A DNA stretch of 64,000 bases from Chryseobacterium mulctrae (GCF_006175945.1 NZ_VAJL01000001.1:1178001-1242000); one strand, 5' to 3'; numbered from the stretch's first letter, positions 26,337-35,986 are shown. Program-made: numbers and translations. Notes: generated by a model from the letters alone, not told the origin.

Positions 26337-27536
26337 ATGAAAGAAGTTTTAAAAAACTATTCCGGAATTTTGCTTTTACTTGTTGGAATTACCATAGGAA
26401 GCATTATCGGTATTGTGGCACCGCAAATCGTGGAATATATAAAACCTTTGGGTGATATTTTTCTTAATCTTCTTTTTGTAAGTGTGGTTCCGCTCGTGTT
26501 TTTTGCCGTTTCCAATTCTATTGCTTCTCTCGAGCAGGAATCTAAGTTTGGTAAAATTCTTTTAATAATGTCTTTTACATTCTTATTTTTCATACTGATT
26601 GCTGCAGTTTTCACCATTGGTGCAGTCTACCTTTTTCCTGTTTCATCCATATCAGGAAGTACAGAATTAATTGCAGAAGCCACCAAAGAAGAAAACTGGG
26701 GTGATAGAATTGTAAGTTTTTTTACCGTGGGTGAGTTTACCGAATTGTTTTCCCGAAAAAACATGTTGGCTCTTCTTATTTTTGCCTTCCTTACAGGTTT
26801 TGCAGCCAGAAAATCAGGTGAAAGCGGGAAGCCTTTCAGAATTTTTATTGCTTCAGGTTATGAAGTAATGAAGGAACTTCTTTTAATGATTATGAAAATT
26901 GCACCCATCGGTTTGGGAGCGTACTTTGCCTACCAAGTTGCTACATTAGGACCTCAACTTTTTGGTTTTTATGCTAAACCGCTTGGATTATATTACATCG
27001 CAGGAATTATTTACTTCTTTGTATTTTTCACACTTTATGCATTTATGGCAAACGGACAAAACGGAATAAAAAGTTTCTGGAAAAACGCCATTCTTCCGAC
27101 CTTAACTGCGTTGAGTACATGCAGTAGCTTTGCCACCATGCCCACGAATTTGGTAGCCGCATCAAAAATTGGAATTCCAAGTTCGATTGCCAATTTGGTG
27201 ATACCGATTGGAACGACATTGCATAAAAACGGTTCGTCTATGTCTTCGATTATTAAAATATATGTGGCGTTCCAGATCATTGGGAGAGATTTTTTTGAAC
27301 CTTCCAATCTTTTATTGGCTTTAGGGATCACTGTTTTTGTAAGCATCGTTGCCGGAGGAATTCCGAATGGCGGTTATATTGGCGAAATGCTGATGATCTC
27401 TGTGTACAGTTTACCACAGGAAGCCATTCCTGCAGTGATCATTATCGGAACTTTGGTAGATCCTTTGGCAACAGTTTTAAATGCAGTCGGAGATATTGTA
27501 GCGGCAATGTTTGTGAATCGGTTTGTGAAGGTTTGA
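26337..27536 (+). CDS. Dicarboxylate/amino acid:cation symporter (DAACS, SLC1 family)
   Basis: The 399-residue inner membrane protein has the eight-span plus hairpin-loop design of the glutamate transporter family. It shows ILLLLVGITIGSIIGI in span 1, LLFVSVVPLVFFAV in span 2, the serine-rich hairpin ALSTCSSFATMPTN (about 262-275) and VIPIGTTLHKNGSS, followed by the second hairpin and a polar last span VDPLATVLNAVGD. It should import a dicarboxylate or acidic or neutral amino acid with sodium or protons. The start at ATG 26337 is preferred; an upstream in-frame TTG at 26310 adds nine residues with no function I can see. Confidence 0.9.
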   Translation: MKEVLKNYSGILLLLVGITIGSIIGIVAPQIVEYIKPLGDIFLNLLFVSVVPLVFFAVSNSIASLEQESKFGKILLIMSFTFLFFILIAAVFTIGAVYLFPVSSISGSTELIAEATKEENWGDRIVSFFTVGEFTELFSRKNMLALLIFAFLTGFAARKSGESGKPFRIFIASGYEVMKELLLMIMKIAPIGLGAYFAYQVATLGPQLFGFYAKPLGLYYIAGIIYFFVFFTLYAFMANGQNGIKSFWKNAILPTLTALSTCSSFATMPTNLVAASKIGIPSSIANLVIPIGTTLHKNGSSMSSIIKIYVAFQIIGRDFFEPSNLLLALGITVFVSIVAGGIPNGGYIGEMLMISVYSLPQEAIPAVIIIGTLVDPLATVLNAVGDIVAAMFVNRFVKV

Positions 27537-27713
27537 TTTTGTTTAAAACAGATATTTCACACTAGTTCTTACTAATGATTATAGCTTATAATGTGCATAA
27601 AATTCTAAAGAAATGTTAGTTAATTTTATCTCGTAGATTTTGCTGATTCTATTCAATGTAAGACATTGATAAAAATGTTTATTCAAATTTAGAAAATACA
27701 AAATAAAATACTC

Positions 27714-28844
27714 CTAACCCATTTTTTTCCTAATGTAATTGGTTGTAGGAATTTCAAAATATTTGTAAAGTAATATTGATATTACCAATGATAATAGCCA
27801 TGATAAAAAGAAATTAAATAATAGTGCAAATGACCATTTTATATTTAAAGAATAATTTATTTTCGCAATTTCAATTATTTTATCCCAATTTATAAATTCT
27901 TCAATATAATGTATAACAATTGAATTCACTAAATAAAGAGAATATGAAATAAGGCTGATATATGTAATCGGCTTAAAAAGAATATTACTATTTTTCTTTA
28001 GTGATCCTAAATATGGTAAAAATAATAAAACTGTAACTGAAGTCATTGTGAATACAAAATTCCGTACTAAAAAATTTGCCTTAATATCAATTACATAATA
28101 CAATACGAATAGGAATAATGCAATAGCAAGGGCTATTTTTTTATTTTCACTCCAAAATTTAGGATGATAGTAGGATATATAAGCACCTAATAAGCCATAC
28201 ATTAACGAATCAAATCTATATAAAACACTATATATCACATTTTGAAAAGATTCATAATCACTTATAGTTTGTACTTTTTGCAATCTTAAAAAACTAACAC
28301 TAATTATAATTAAAGTAATCATAGATATAAAAGCATGTTTTATTCGGATATTAAATACCCTAATAGCAAAAAATAAAAGAATTGGTACTATTATATAAAA
28401 CCATTCTTCAATACTTAAACTCCAAGAATGGGCATAAAAATCTAACGGTTTATGCGTTAGGTTCTGAGAAAAGAAAAAATAAGGTAAGTAGCTTTTTAGG
28501 TTGAAATTTTGGTTAGTTATATATTCAATTATAATCAATAAAAATAGAAATAGAAAATAATTTGGTAAAGTTCTAGACCATCTCTTCATCCAAAAATGTA
28601 ATAAATTTTTCATATTACATTTATATGTTTCTAATTGCATTATTAAAATTCCACCAATCAAAAAACCACTAAGCACAAAAAAAATCCCTACTCCATCATA
28701 TATCATCTTCGCATAGAAATCGATATTTCGAAGCATAAAATTATTTGTATGAGTTATCATTACAAATAGGATAGCTGCGGCTCTCAGTATATCCAATCCA
28801 AAAATCCTATTCTGATTTATTTCTATTTTTAAAAAATTGATCAT
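27714..28844 (-). CDS. Acyltransferase 3 (OafA/YrhL type) membrane protein
   Basis: The 376-residue protein has ten or so membrane spans. It begins with IFGLDILRAAAILFVMITH, holding the conserved R and H, and has the mid-protein motif HSWSLSIEEWFYIIVP (about 143-158) of the acyltransferase 3 family. These enzymes transfer acetyl or other acyl groups to surface sugars. The gene stands alone, its codons are visibly more AT-rich than those of the neighbours, and a 460-base AT-rich spacer lies upstream. This suggests acquisition from outside, but no mobile-element ends were found. Confidence 0.87.
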   Translation of the reverse strand: MINFLKIEINQNRIFGLDILRAAAILFVMITHTNNFMLRNIDFYAKMIYDGVGIFFVLSGFLIGGILIMQLETYKCNMKNLLHFWMKRWSRTLPNYFLFLFLLIIIEYITNQNFNLKSYLPYFFFSQNLTHKPLDFYAHSWSLSIEEWFYIIVPILLFFAIRVFNIRIKHAFISMITLIIISVSFLRLQKVQTISDYESFQNVIYSVLYRFDSLMYGLLGAYISYYHPKFWSENKKIALAIALFLFVLYYVIDIKANFLVRNFVFTMTSVTVLLFLPYLGSLKKNSNILFKPITYISLISYSLYLVNSIVIHYIEEFINWDKIIEIAKINYSLNIKWSFALLFNFFLSWLLSLVISILLYKYFEIPTTNYIRKKMG

Positions 28845-29308
28845 TATTTTTTCTTTGTGTTTTTTTTAAAAAATTAACACTTTAGAATTTGCATTATTTT
28901 TTTAAATTTTATGTATTCTATTTTTAGAAATCCAAAATTAGGAAAAAGAAATTAAGTTATAAATATATATAAATAACTTGAGTTCGATAAAAAAAGCAAG
29001 TTAATAACCTTTGTTTCTAATTAGTTTATTAAAATATATATATATAAATAATAAATCTAAAAGTGCTAAAAAAAAGAAAGAGTAAAATAATGGAAATGAC
29101 TTGAGAGAAAAAAAACATTGTGTTTTTATCACAGTTTTTATTTTAAAAAAAAAGCGAACTCAAATTATTACTTAAACATAGCTCAAATTTTCATTTTTAG
29201 GAGCTTATTTAAATTTCATAGATTTTAGATAAATTTTCTCTTTTACTTTTGAGAGACGACAAAGCAAGGTTAATATATTCTAAAAAAAGAAAAATAATAT
29301 AGCATAAA
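28845..29308. other. AT-rich gene-free spacer
   Basis: This 464-base stretch is nearly all A and T, with runs such as ATATATATATAAATAA and several poly-A tracts. I see no coding frame, tRNA or clear palindrome. It separates the acyltransferase from the DUF779 gene. Confidence 0.6.
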
Positions 29309-29695
29309 CTATTCACTTCTCTTTATCGCTTCAAGATTTCCAAGTTCTTCAGGCGTGAACAATCTGTAATGAACTTTAAAAGTCTTTCCTAAAGGAGTTT
29401 CCAGAGAAAATCCGCCCGGTCCGAAACCTTCTAAAATATCTAATGTAAAATGAGAATATTTCCAATATTCGAAAAGATCACGGTCGATCCAGAATTCATG
29501 TCCGTTGATGGTTCCTATCATGGCATCGTTCATTCTTGGGAAGTAGCCGCCTTTTTCAAAACATTGTGGCTGTATTCCTTCGCAACAGCCTCCTGCTTGG
29601 TAAAACATCAAATCACCATGTTTTTTTTCTAATTCCCAAATCAACTCAAGGGCTTTTTCTGTTACTGAAAGTCTTGATATTTTTTTTGTTTCCAT
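29309..29695 (-). CDS. DUF779 domain-containing protein
   Basis: The 128-residue cytoplasmic protein contains the DUF779 pattern: TEKALELIWELEKKHG, the cysteine pair AGGCCEG, and GHEFWIDRDLFEYWK. The family is regularly encoded near aldehyde dehydrogenases, as here. Its molecular role is unknown; the adjacent cysteines might bind metal or form a redox site. An in-frame ATG at 29713 would add six residues. It is the last gene of the alcohol/aldehyde unit; a 333-base spacer with a terminator separates it from adhP. Confidence 0.85.
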   Translation of the reverse strand: METKKISRLSVTEKALELIWELEKKHGDLMFYQAGGCCEGIQPQCFEKGGYFPRMNDAMIGTINGHEFWIDRDLFEYWKYSHFTLDILEGFGPGGFSLETPLGKTFKVHYRLFTPEELGNLEAIKRSE

Positions 29696-29894
29696 AATTT
29701 CTTTTTTTGTCATTATAATACATTTAGCTTTCGCTTTTCGTTAAATATTCTTTTGGCTTGATCCAAAAGAATCAAAAAATCAAGACTTGGATCCTTCAGC
29801 TAAAAATTAATTCAATTCACTAAAAATTCTAAAACTTGCGCGATAGTCAATAATGTTCTTCGGTTAAAATTTTGTGTCGCGCTTCGAACAGAAG

Positions 29895-29931
29895 AATTTT
29901 CTTCACGTTCATTGAAATAATTTTCTTCACG
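29895..29931. repeat. Direct repeat in the DUF779-adhP spacer
   Basis: AATTTTCTTCACG occurs at 29895-29907 and again at 29919-29931. The rest of the spacer 29696-30046 shows no coding frame apart from a terminator near its right end. Confidence 0.4.
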
Positions 29932-29997
29932 CTTCAGACTCCTAAGTCAATTAAACCGTGATAAATTGAAGATCTTATAAATTTAATTAAAGTTAAA

Positions 29998-30027
29998 AAA
30001 ACCTGACAACATAAAATTGTCAGGTTT
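29998..30027 (-). terminator. Hairpin terminator of adhP
   Basis: AAACCTGACAA and TTGTCAGGTTT form an 11-base stem with a small loop and a preceding A-run (T-run on the minus strand), 20 bases past the adhP stop. Confidence 0.85.
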
Positions 30028-30046
30028 CACTAAAATTCAATATACT

Positions 30047-31084
30047 CTAATTTGCTGAGCCAGCAATATCTAAGACAATTCTGCCATCAATTTTTCCGGC
30101 CTTCATTTTATCAAACACATCATTAATGTCTTCTAATTTTGCTGCTGTGACAGTTGCTTTTACTAAGCCTTCGTTGGCAAAATCTAATGCTTCCTGCATA
30201 TCTTTTCTCGTTCCTACAATCGAACCTCTTACGGTAATTCTTTTAAGAACAGTCTCAAAGATTGGAAGCTCAAACGAACCAGGAGGAAGACCATTCAAAG
30301 CAATCGTTCCTTTTCTTCTAAGAACATCAATTCCCTGTTTAAAAGCTATAGGCGAAACAGCAGTGATCAATGCGCCATGCATTCCGCCAACTTCCTTATG
30401 TAAATACTCTCCAGGATCTGTGTTTTTTGCATTGACCACTAAGTCTGCTCCTAATTTTTTTGCTAATTCTAATTTATCATCTGCTACATCAATTGCTGCA
30501 ACGTGCATTCCCATTGCTTTTGCATATTGAACCGCAACATGTCCTAAACCACCAATTCCTGAGATGGCAACCCATTCTCCAGGTTTGGTTTCAGTTTCTT
30601 TTAAGCCTTTATAAACAGTCACTCCAGCGCAAAGGATTGGTGCAATTTCTAAGAAATTAGCATCTGATTTTAAATGTCCTACATATCTTGAATCGGCAAT
30701 TACATATTCTGCAAAACCTCCATCTACACTGTACCCGCCATTTTTCTGAGCTTCACACAATGTTTCCCATCCTGTAATGCAGTAATCACAACATCAACAA
30801 GCTGAATACAGCCAAGGAACTCCCACTGCATCTCCTTCTTTTACCTGAGATTCCGGTCCGCAAGCCACTACAACTCCTACTCCTTCATGACCGGGAATTA
30901 ATGGCATTTTTGGTTTTGCAGGCCAATCGCCATCTACAGCGTGTAAATCGGTGTGACAAACACCACAAGCGATTACTTTTACCAATACTTCATATCTTCC
31001 GGGTTCTCTTACCGGAACTTCCATAATTTTTAACGGTTGTCCATAGCCTTGAACTACGGCGGCTTTCATTGTTTTTGGAATCAT
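30047..31084 (-). pseudogene. adhP: Zinc-dependent alcohol dehydrogenase (AdhP type), interrupted by TGA
   Basis: One frame encodes an AdhP-like enzyme of about 345 residues that oxidises primary alcohols to aldehydes with NAD. The first part has the catalytic zinc site [15 protein letters not shown] and [10 protein letters not shown]. The second has [10 protein letters not shown] and the NAD motif [19 protein letters not shown]. Between them, at 30794-30796, a TGA replaces the glycine codon of the structural zinc loop; the frame reads SAC-stop-CCDYC and continues with [12 protein letters not shown] single G-to-T change (GGA to TGA) explains it. The four structural cysteines are intact. The other parts look normal, so the event is recent or an error. 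An in-frame ATG at 31069 is the alternative start. Confidence 0.88.
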
Positions 31085-31132
31085 AGTTTTTACTTTTTTA
31101 TTAGATTTATTTTAATTTGTTAATCGTTGTTC

Positions 31133-31150
31133 TTTTAACGCAAAGATTTA
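31133..31150. repeat. Interspersed repeat, AACGCAAAG family
   Basis: TTTTAACGCAAAGATTTA matches the left part of 8569-8596; a diverged GGAGCAAAGAA follows about 30 bases later. Confidence 0.55.
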
Positions 31151-31291
31151 TTTTGAAGCTGCATATTTAAAGGAGCAAAGAATGGAATCAATGAATTGAT
31201 TCTGATGAAGCTTTTGCTTGTCTGAGATTCTTTCTATTTTACTTTTTATTAGGCTGATTTTATTCTTGTTATTCAATTATCTTTATTAAAA

Positions 31292-31324
31292 AGCCTTGTC
31301 AAGGTTTTGAATCTTGACAAGGCT
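31292..31324. repeat. Repeated hairpin, second copy
   Basis: AGCCTTGTCAAG and CTTGACAAGGCT pair around GTTTTGAAT, with A's before it. This is nearly the hairpin at 8641-8675. It is oriented so that it could also end the downstream side of the aldehyde dehydrogenase transcript. Confidence 0.7.
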
Positions 31325-31384
31325 CATAAGATTCATAAGAATTCCTGCTCATCTAATTTGGGTAAGATAAGTGAGAAATAAGTC

Positions 31385-31525
31385 TGCTTTTGCGTGAGGG
31401 ATAGGAAGGGTCTCGCTGAAAGCGAGAGTGCGGAGCGAAGCGGAGTACCGAAACCAAGTGCAGCCCTGAATAGCCCGACCGTTTTGCCCTGACCAAAGCC
31501 AAGGCAAACGGGCACGCCCCTAGTA
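31385..31525. repeat. GC-rich structured intergenic element
   Basis: About 140 bases, much richer in G and C than the surroundings, contain nested inverted repeats: CTCGCTGAAAGCGAG, GGAGCGAAGCGGAGTACC, and CGTTTTGCC pairing with GGCAAACG. It begins GCGTGAGGGATAGG and ends GGGCACGCCCC. An open frame crosses it on the minus strand but has a composition governed by the palindromes. It lies between adhP and the aldehyde dehydrogenase gene. Confidence 0.6.
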
Positions 31526-31533
31526 TTTAAAAA

Positions 31534-33063
31534 TTAAAAGAATCCTAATTTGTTTTTGTTGTATGAAATCAACATGTTTTTGGTTTGACGGTAATGGTCT
31601 AACATCATTTTGTGGTTTTCTCTACCAATACCCGACTGTTTGTAGCCTCCAAATGGAGCTCCTGCAGGATATGAGTGATATTGATTGACCCAAACTCTAC
31701 CCGCCTGAATCTGACGCGGCACATTATACAACTGGTGCGCATCTCTCGTCCAAACTCCTGCTCCCAATCCGTAAATCGTGTCATTGGCAATTTTGATTCC
31801 TTCTTCTTCGTCTTTGAAGGTGGTGAACGCCAGAACCGGTCCGAAAATTTCTTCCTGGAAGATTCTCATCCTGTTGTTTCCTTTGAAAATGGTCGGCTGA
31901 ATGTAATATCCTTCATCTAAACCTTCTCCAACATGATTTACATCGCCACCAACTAAAACTTCAGCGCCTTCTTCTTTACCCAATTTGATATAAGAAAGAA
32001 TCTTGTCTTTCTGAATTTTTGAAGCCTGAGCTCCCATCATCACCGTTTTATCTAAAGGATTTCCTACTTTGATGGCTTTTACTCTTTCGATAACTTTTGC
32101 AATGAAAGCGTCTGCAATATCTTCCTGTACCAATAATCTTGACGGACAAGTACAAATCTCACCCTGATTTAAAGCGAAAAGCACTGCTCCTTCAATTGCT
32201 TTATCTAAAAATGCGTCGTCTGCATCCATCACTGAACTGAAGAATATATTTGGAGATTTCCCTCCCAATTCTAAAGTCACCGGAATGATATTTTCTGTTG
32301 CATACTGCATTACCAAACGACCTGTTGCTGTAGAACCTGTAAACGCTGCTTTGTTTACTTTTGGATTGGTTACTAAAGCTCTTCCTAATTCTGCACCGAA
32401 ACCATTAACGATATTTACGACTCCCGCCGGAAGCAAATCGCCAATCAATTCCATTAAAACCAAAATAGAGACTGGTGTACTTTCTGCAGGCTTTAAAACT
32501 ACGCAATTTCCCGCTGCCAAAGCTGGAGCTAATTTCCAAACCGCCATAAGGATTGGAAAATTCCAAGGAATAATTTGGGCAATAACCCCTAAAGGTTCAT
32601 GAACGATCAATGAAACGGTATCTTTATCTAATTCGTTGTGAGAACCTTCTTCTGCTCTGATGACCGATGCAAAATACCTGAAATGGTCAACTGCCAAAGG
32701 AATATCTGCCGCTAAAGTTTCTCTTACCGCTTTACCGTTATCAATCGTCTCAACAGTTGCAATGTATTCTAAATTCTGTTCAATTTTATCGGCAATTTTA
32801 TTCAGGATGATACTTCTTTCAGTAGATGAAGTGTTTTTCCATGTTTCGAATGCTTTTTCTGCTGCATTTACTGCTAATTCTAAATCTTCTTTTGAGGAAT
32901 GTGCTGCCTGAGTGAAAACTTTTCCGTCTACCGGCGAAACCACATCAAAATACTGCCCGTTAACCGGTGCTGTAAACCTTCCGTCAATATAATTATTGTA
33001 TTGATTTTTAAACTCCGGCCACTGTAAACTGGTAGATGATTGTTGTTCTGTTGTTGTGCTCAT
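31534..33063 (-). CDS. Aldehyde dehydrogenase family protein (ExaC/AldB-like)
   Basis: The 509-residue enzyme oxidises aldehydes, probably acetaldehyde, to acids with NAD. It shows the cofactor segment [22 protein letters not shown], the general-base glutamate in [10 protein letters not shown] and the nucleophilic cysteine in [12 protein letters not shown]. The EICTCPSR form is typical of ExaC/AldB enzymes paired with alcohol dehydrogenases. An upstream in-frame ATG at 33102 is possible, but the ATG at 33063 gives the usual short polar N-terminus. Neighbours adhP, DUF779 and a divergent AraC regulator fit a small alcohol oxidation unit. Confidence 0.93.
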   Translation of the reverse strand: MSTTTEQQSSTSLQWPEFKNQYNNYIDGRFTAPVNGQYFDVVSPVDGKVFTQAAHSSKEDLELAVNAAEKAFETWKNTSSTERSIILNKIADKIEQNLEYIATVETIDNGKAVRETLAADIPLAVDHFRYFASVIRAEEGSHNELDKDTVSLIVHEPLGVIAQIIPWNFPILMAVWKLAPALAAGNCVVLKPAESTPVSILVLMELIGDLLPAGVVNIVNGFGAELGRALVTNPKVNKAAFTGSTATGRLVMQYATENIIPVTLELGGKSPNIFFSSVMDADDAFLDKAIEGAVLFALNQGEICTCPSRLLVQEDIADAFIAKVIERVKAIKVGNPLDKTVMMGAQASKIQKDKILSYIKLGKEEGAEVLVGGDVNHVGEGLDEGYYIQPTIFKGNNRMRIFQEEIFGPVLAFTTFKDEEEGIKIANDTIYGLGAGVWTRDAHQLYNVPRQIQAGRVWVNQYHSYPAGAPFGGYKQSGIGRENHKMMLDHYRQTKNMLISYNKNKLGFF

Positions 33064-33240
33064 ATTAGTAAGTTTAATTTTATCTAAAGCCAAATTACAC
33101 ACAGATAAGAGAATTGAATAGCAGAATCCTACAAAAGAATACTAAAATCCTACATCATTCTAATTTTATCATTTCATTAACAAAGAATTCCTCAATTAAT
33201 TTCTATATTTGAATATACAGGTCTTGAAAAATGTTTAGAA

Positions 33241-34164
33241 ATGAATGATAACAAGTTTTTATTAAATACTCCTGAATTAAAGAAGGAAAGCCAGCTTTTG
33301 AACTTGGTTGAAAACCAGACATTATTCAATCTAAATAATTGTGAATTCAGTATTTACGAAACCCACAAATCTGCTTACGGCGTAAAACTGCATTTTGACA
33401 ACATTGCATTCACAGCAATGCTTCGCGGTAAAAAGCATATGAAGCTGGAAAATAAGACCAATTATTTTGATTATCATCCCGGAGAAAGCGTTTTGGTCGC
33501 TCCCGGAGAAACCATGGTCATCGATTTTCCCGATGCGGATGAAACTCCTTCTCAATGTATTTCTTTAAGCTTAAACCCGGAATTTATTGAAAATTCTCTG
33601 AATCATCTCAATTATAATCTTCCAAAAGTAGATGAAACCTCAACATGGAATATACAGTTGGATGAATATTTTCTTTTTAATAATCAGTCTTTAGCTTCTG
33701 CCACAAACAATATTATGAGAATTGCCATGGATGATAATTCACAGAAAGATATTATGGCAGATTTTGCTTTAAAAGAATTATTAATCAGGCTGATGCAAAC
33801 TCAGGCAAGAACTATGGTAGAAAAAAATATTGCTAAAAATAAATCAAGAATCGGGTTTGTAGTAGATTATATCAAGAAAAATATTCATCAAAAACTTTCT
33901 ATTGACAGCATTGCGAAATTGGCTTACGTAAGCAAGTCAAATTTCTTTAAAATGTTTAAAGATGAACTGGGAACTTCGCCCAATGATTTTATTCTTCAGG
34001 AACGCATCAACAGGGCAAAAGAACTATTAGCTTTAAATAACAGCATCAAGGAAACTGCCTTTCAAACCGGTTTTTCTGATACCAATTATTTCACAAGGGT
34101 TTTTAAACAATTGGTTGGAGTGACGCCTAAGAGTTATCAAAATGAAATTATGTTTCATATTTAA
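33241..34164 (+). CDS. AraC family transcriptional regulator
   Basis: The 307-residue protein has an N-terminal effector-type domain (AraC_N-like, about 1-190, with YHPGESVLVAPGETMVIDFP) and a C-terminal pair of helix-turn-helix motifs. The first reads SIDSIAKLAYVSKSNFFKMF (about 220-239) and the second NNSIKETAFQTGFSDTNYF (about 268-286). It is transcribed away from the aldehyde dehydrogenase gene, with 177 bases between the starts, so it probably controls that gene and adhP in response to an alcohol or aldehyde. That target is inferred from position. Confidence 0.88.
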   Translation: MNDNKFLLNTPELKKESQLLNLVENQTLFNLNNCEFSIYETHKSAYGVKLHFDNIAFTAMLRGKKHMKLENKTNYFDYHPGESVLVAPGETMVIDFPDADETPSQCISLSLNPEFIENSLNHLNYNLPKVDETSTWNIQLDEYFLFNNQSLASATNNIMRIAMDDNSQKDIMADFALKELLIRLMQTQARTMVEKNIAKNKSRIGFVVDYIKKNIHQKLSIDSIAKLAYVSKSNFFKMFKDELGTSPNDFILQERINRAKELLALNNSIKETAFQTGFSDTNYFTRVFKQLVGVTPKSYQNEIMFHI

Positions 34165-34166
34165 TT

Positions 34167-34610
34167 TTAATGACTATAACTTCTTGTTGAATTAATATCT
34201 GTTTCATAAACATATTTTCCTTTATCTTTTTTAAGTAAATAAATCGTTAGACTTTTATCTGAATCACAATTTTCATCTACAGCTAGAAGTATGCTTTTTC
34301 TATCTTTTGAAAATAATGGTTTCGATATTCTTGTTTTACAAAAAATAGATTTCGAATCGGTATATTTATTTTTTACTAAAGAAGTATCAATCTTATATTT
34401 TTCATTTTTAATAATTTCAAAATTCAAATCTTCGAACTCCTTTTCTTTCCAATATTCCAGTCCTTCTTTTAGATAAACTGGTTCTGAAGAAAGGTTTTTC
34501 ACACTTATTTTATGTTCATCAAAAAAGGTATTTATAATTTCGTAATCATTACTTCTCTCAGCACATGAAGTGAAAGCAAAAATTATAATCAGATAAATTA
34601 AATTTCGCAT
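34167..34610 (-). CDS. Hypothetical lipoprotein
   Basis: The 147-residue protein has a signal peptide with lipobox FAFTSC, so it should be lipid-anchored at cysteine 16. The mature part is polar and beta-rich (KSILLAVDENCDSDKSLTIYLL) with no recognised domain. It ends two bases from the convergent AraC gene and is not linked to other genes on its strand. An in-frame upstream ATG at 34640 would spoil the signal peptide. Confidence 0.65.
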   Translation of the reverse strand: MRNLIYLIIIFAFTSCAERSNDYEIINTFFDEHKISVKNLSSEPVYLKEGLEYWKEKEFEDLNFEIIKNEKYKIDTSLVKNKYTDSKSIFCKTRISKPLFSKDRKSILLAVDENCDSDKSLTIYLLKKDKGKYVYETDINSTRSYSH

Positions 34611-34628
34611 ATTGTTTATTTTAAAAAC

Positions 34629-34652
34629 AAAGCACCTCAAAAGAGATGCTTT
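34629..34652 (-). terminator. Hairpin terminator of the HMG-CoA synthase gene
   Basis: AAAGCACCTC and GAGATGCTTT pair with one mismatch and a 4-base loop, just past the stop codon. The same stem sequences recur at 36083-36106. Confidence 0.75.
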
Positions 34653-34657
34653 TCTAT

Positions 34658-35986
34658 TTATCCTTTATAACCGTAATACCTCGCTCCTTTCAACACGGGA
34701 TTTTCCAATTCTACAGATTCTAAACCAAATCCGTTGTAATCAGGATTTACAGAATATTCCAATTGTTTTCTATGAAGTTTTTCGTAAGTATCAAAATCAA
34801 TAGCTAAACGATTTTTAAGATTTTCAAATAAATCCCATTTTGCAACCACAGTTTTCCAGTTTTCAGAAACTTTTCCTGCAAAAACTTTAGATTTTGAACC
34901 GCTTCCGTAACCAACAAATCCGATTTCTTCACCAGCTAATTCTTCATTTTCATTAAAAGAAGTCTGTAAACCTGAAAGTAAAGCCATAAAAATCGAAGCA
35001 GTGTACATATTTCCTATTTCCGAAGATGCACGTTGTGTTTTTTCAATTTTATTGTTGATAAATTTGATATAATTTTCAGACTTTGCAACTGCTTTTTGTT
35101 CGTCAGCATTTGAATAAGGAAGTCCATTTTCTAAGCTGTAAATTTCTGTAAAAACTCTTTTCCCATGAAATGCATACGGAAGATGGAAAATAAGATATTT
35201 CCAGTTTTCTGAAGGTTTTGTTTTGCCTGAAACTTCCTCATAATGCTGATAAGCTTCCCTAATCCTATCCTGATAACATTGGTTGGAATATTGCCCGTCA
35301 AAAACAGGTTCATCTGTGAAAATTTCTATTTTGTCAGGAAAAGATTCAGTAGCATTTTTTAAATCTTCTTTTTTGAAATGTCTTCTTGGTTTAAAAAAAT
35401 CAAAAACAGATTCTGTAGCCACTCCCCAATTATTTTCAATCTCAATTAAATCAGGTTTTGCAGAAACCAATAAAGCAACTGCACCTCCACCTTGAGTATA
35501 TTCACCGGAAGAAGCCAGCTCATATTTGGCATAATCACTTGCAATAACCACTGCTTTTTTATCAGGATTTACTCTTACAAAGTCTAAAGAATTGTGAAGT
35601 GCATCAACCGCGCCAATGCAAGCAAAAGTCATATCTACTACATCACAGTTTTTGAAACATCTTTCTCCAAACTCTGCTTCCAAAACTTTTTCTACCATCT
35701 GCATTGCATAAGAAGCTGTTGGTTTAGCGGCATCGATTGCGCTCTCTGTTCCTAAATAAATACGGGAAATTTCTTTGGGATTGATTTTGTAGTCTTTTAT
35801 TAATTTTAATAAAGCTTCTGCAGCGAATGTAGCAGCATCTTCATGTACATCGGGGAAACCCATTTTATGTAAGCCTAATCCTTTTTCCAGTTTTGCAGGT
35901 TCAATTCCTCTTTTTTCTGCTAAATCTTTAATTTCCAAATACAAAGAAGGCACATAATATGTTGCTGCCTCAATTCCAAAACTCAT
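34658..35986 (-). CDS. Hydroxymethylglutaryl-CoA synthase family protein
   Basis: The 442-residue thiolase-fold enzyme condenses acetyl-CoA with acetoacetyl-CoA in the mevalonate pathway for isoprenoids. Its catalytic cysteine is in VDMTFACIGAVDAL (about C123). The segments YLGTESAIDAAKP and SGEYTQGGGAVALL, and the histidine in LIFHLPYAFHGKR, match HMG-CoA synthases. The ATG at 35986 is used; an ATG at 35995 adds three residues. Mevalonate genes are usual in Flavobacteriia. It is a single-gene unit between hairpins. Confidence 0.9.
   Translation of the reverse strand: MSFGIEAATYYVPSLYLEIKDLAEKRGIEPAKLEKGLGLHKMGFPDVHEDAATFAAEALLKLIKDYKINPKEISRIYLGTESAIDAAKPTASYAMQMVEKVLEAEFGERCFKNCDVVDMTFACIGAVDALHNSLDFVRVNPDKKAVVIASDYAKYELASSGEYTQGGGAVALLVSAKPDLIEIENNWGVATESVFDFFKPRRHFKKEDLKNATESFPDKIEIFTDEPVFDGQYSNQCYQDRIREAYQHYEEVSGKTKPSENWKYLIFHLPYAFHGKRVFTEIYSLENGLPYSNADEQKAVAKSENYIKFINNKIEKTQRASSEIGNMYTASIFMALLSGLQTSFNENEELAGEEIGFVGYGSGSKSKVFAGKVSENWKTVVAKWDLFENLKNRLAIDFDTYEKLHRKQLEYSVNPDYNGFGLESVELENPVLKGARYYGYKG

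Noticed and set aside
30794..30796. TGA read as selenocysteine or recoded glycine
   Set aside because: The affected position is glycine in relatives, while the GIY-YIG TGA replaces tryptophan. TGA also ends intact genes in this window, so neither recoding scheme is consistent.
31333..31515. A 60-residue minus-strand frame across the GC-rich element
   Set aside because: Residues such as LRSALSLSARP are read from the palindromes; composition is dictated by the repeat and no start context is present.
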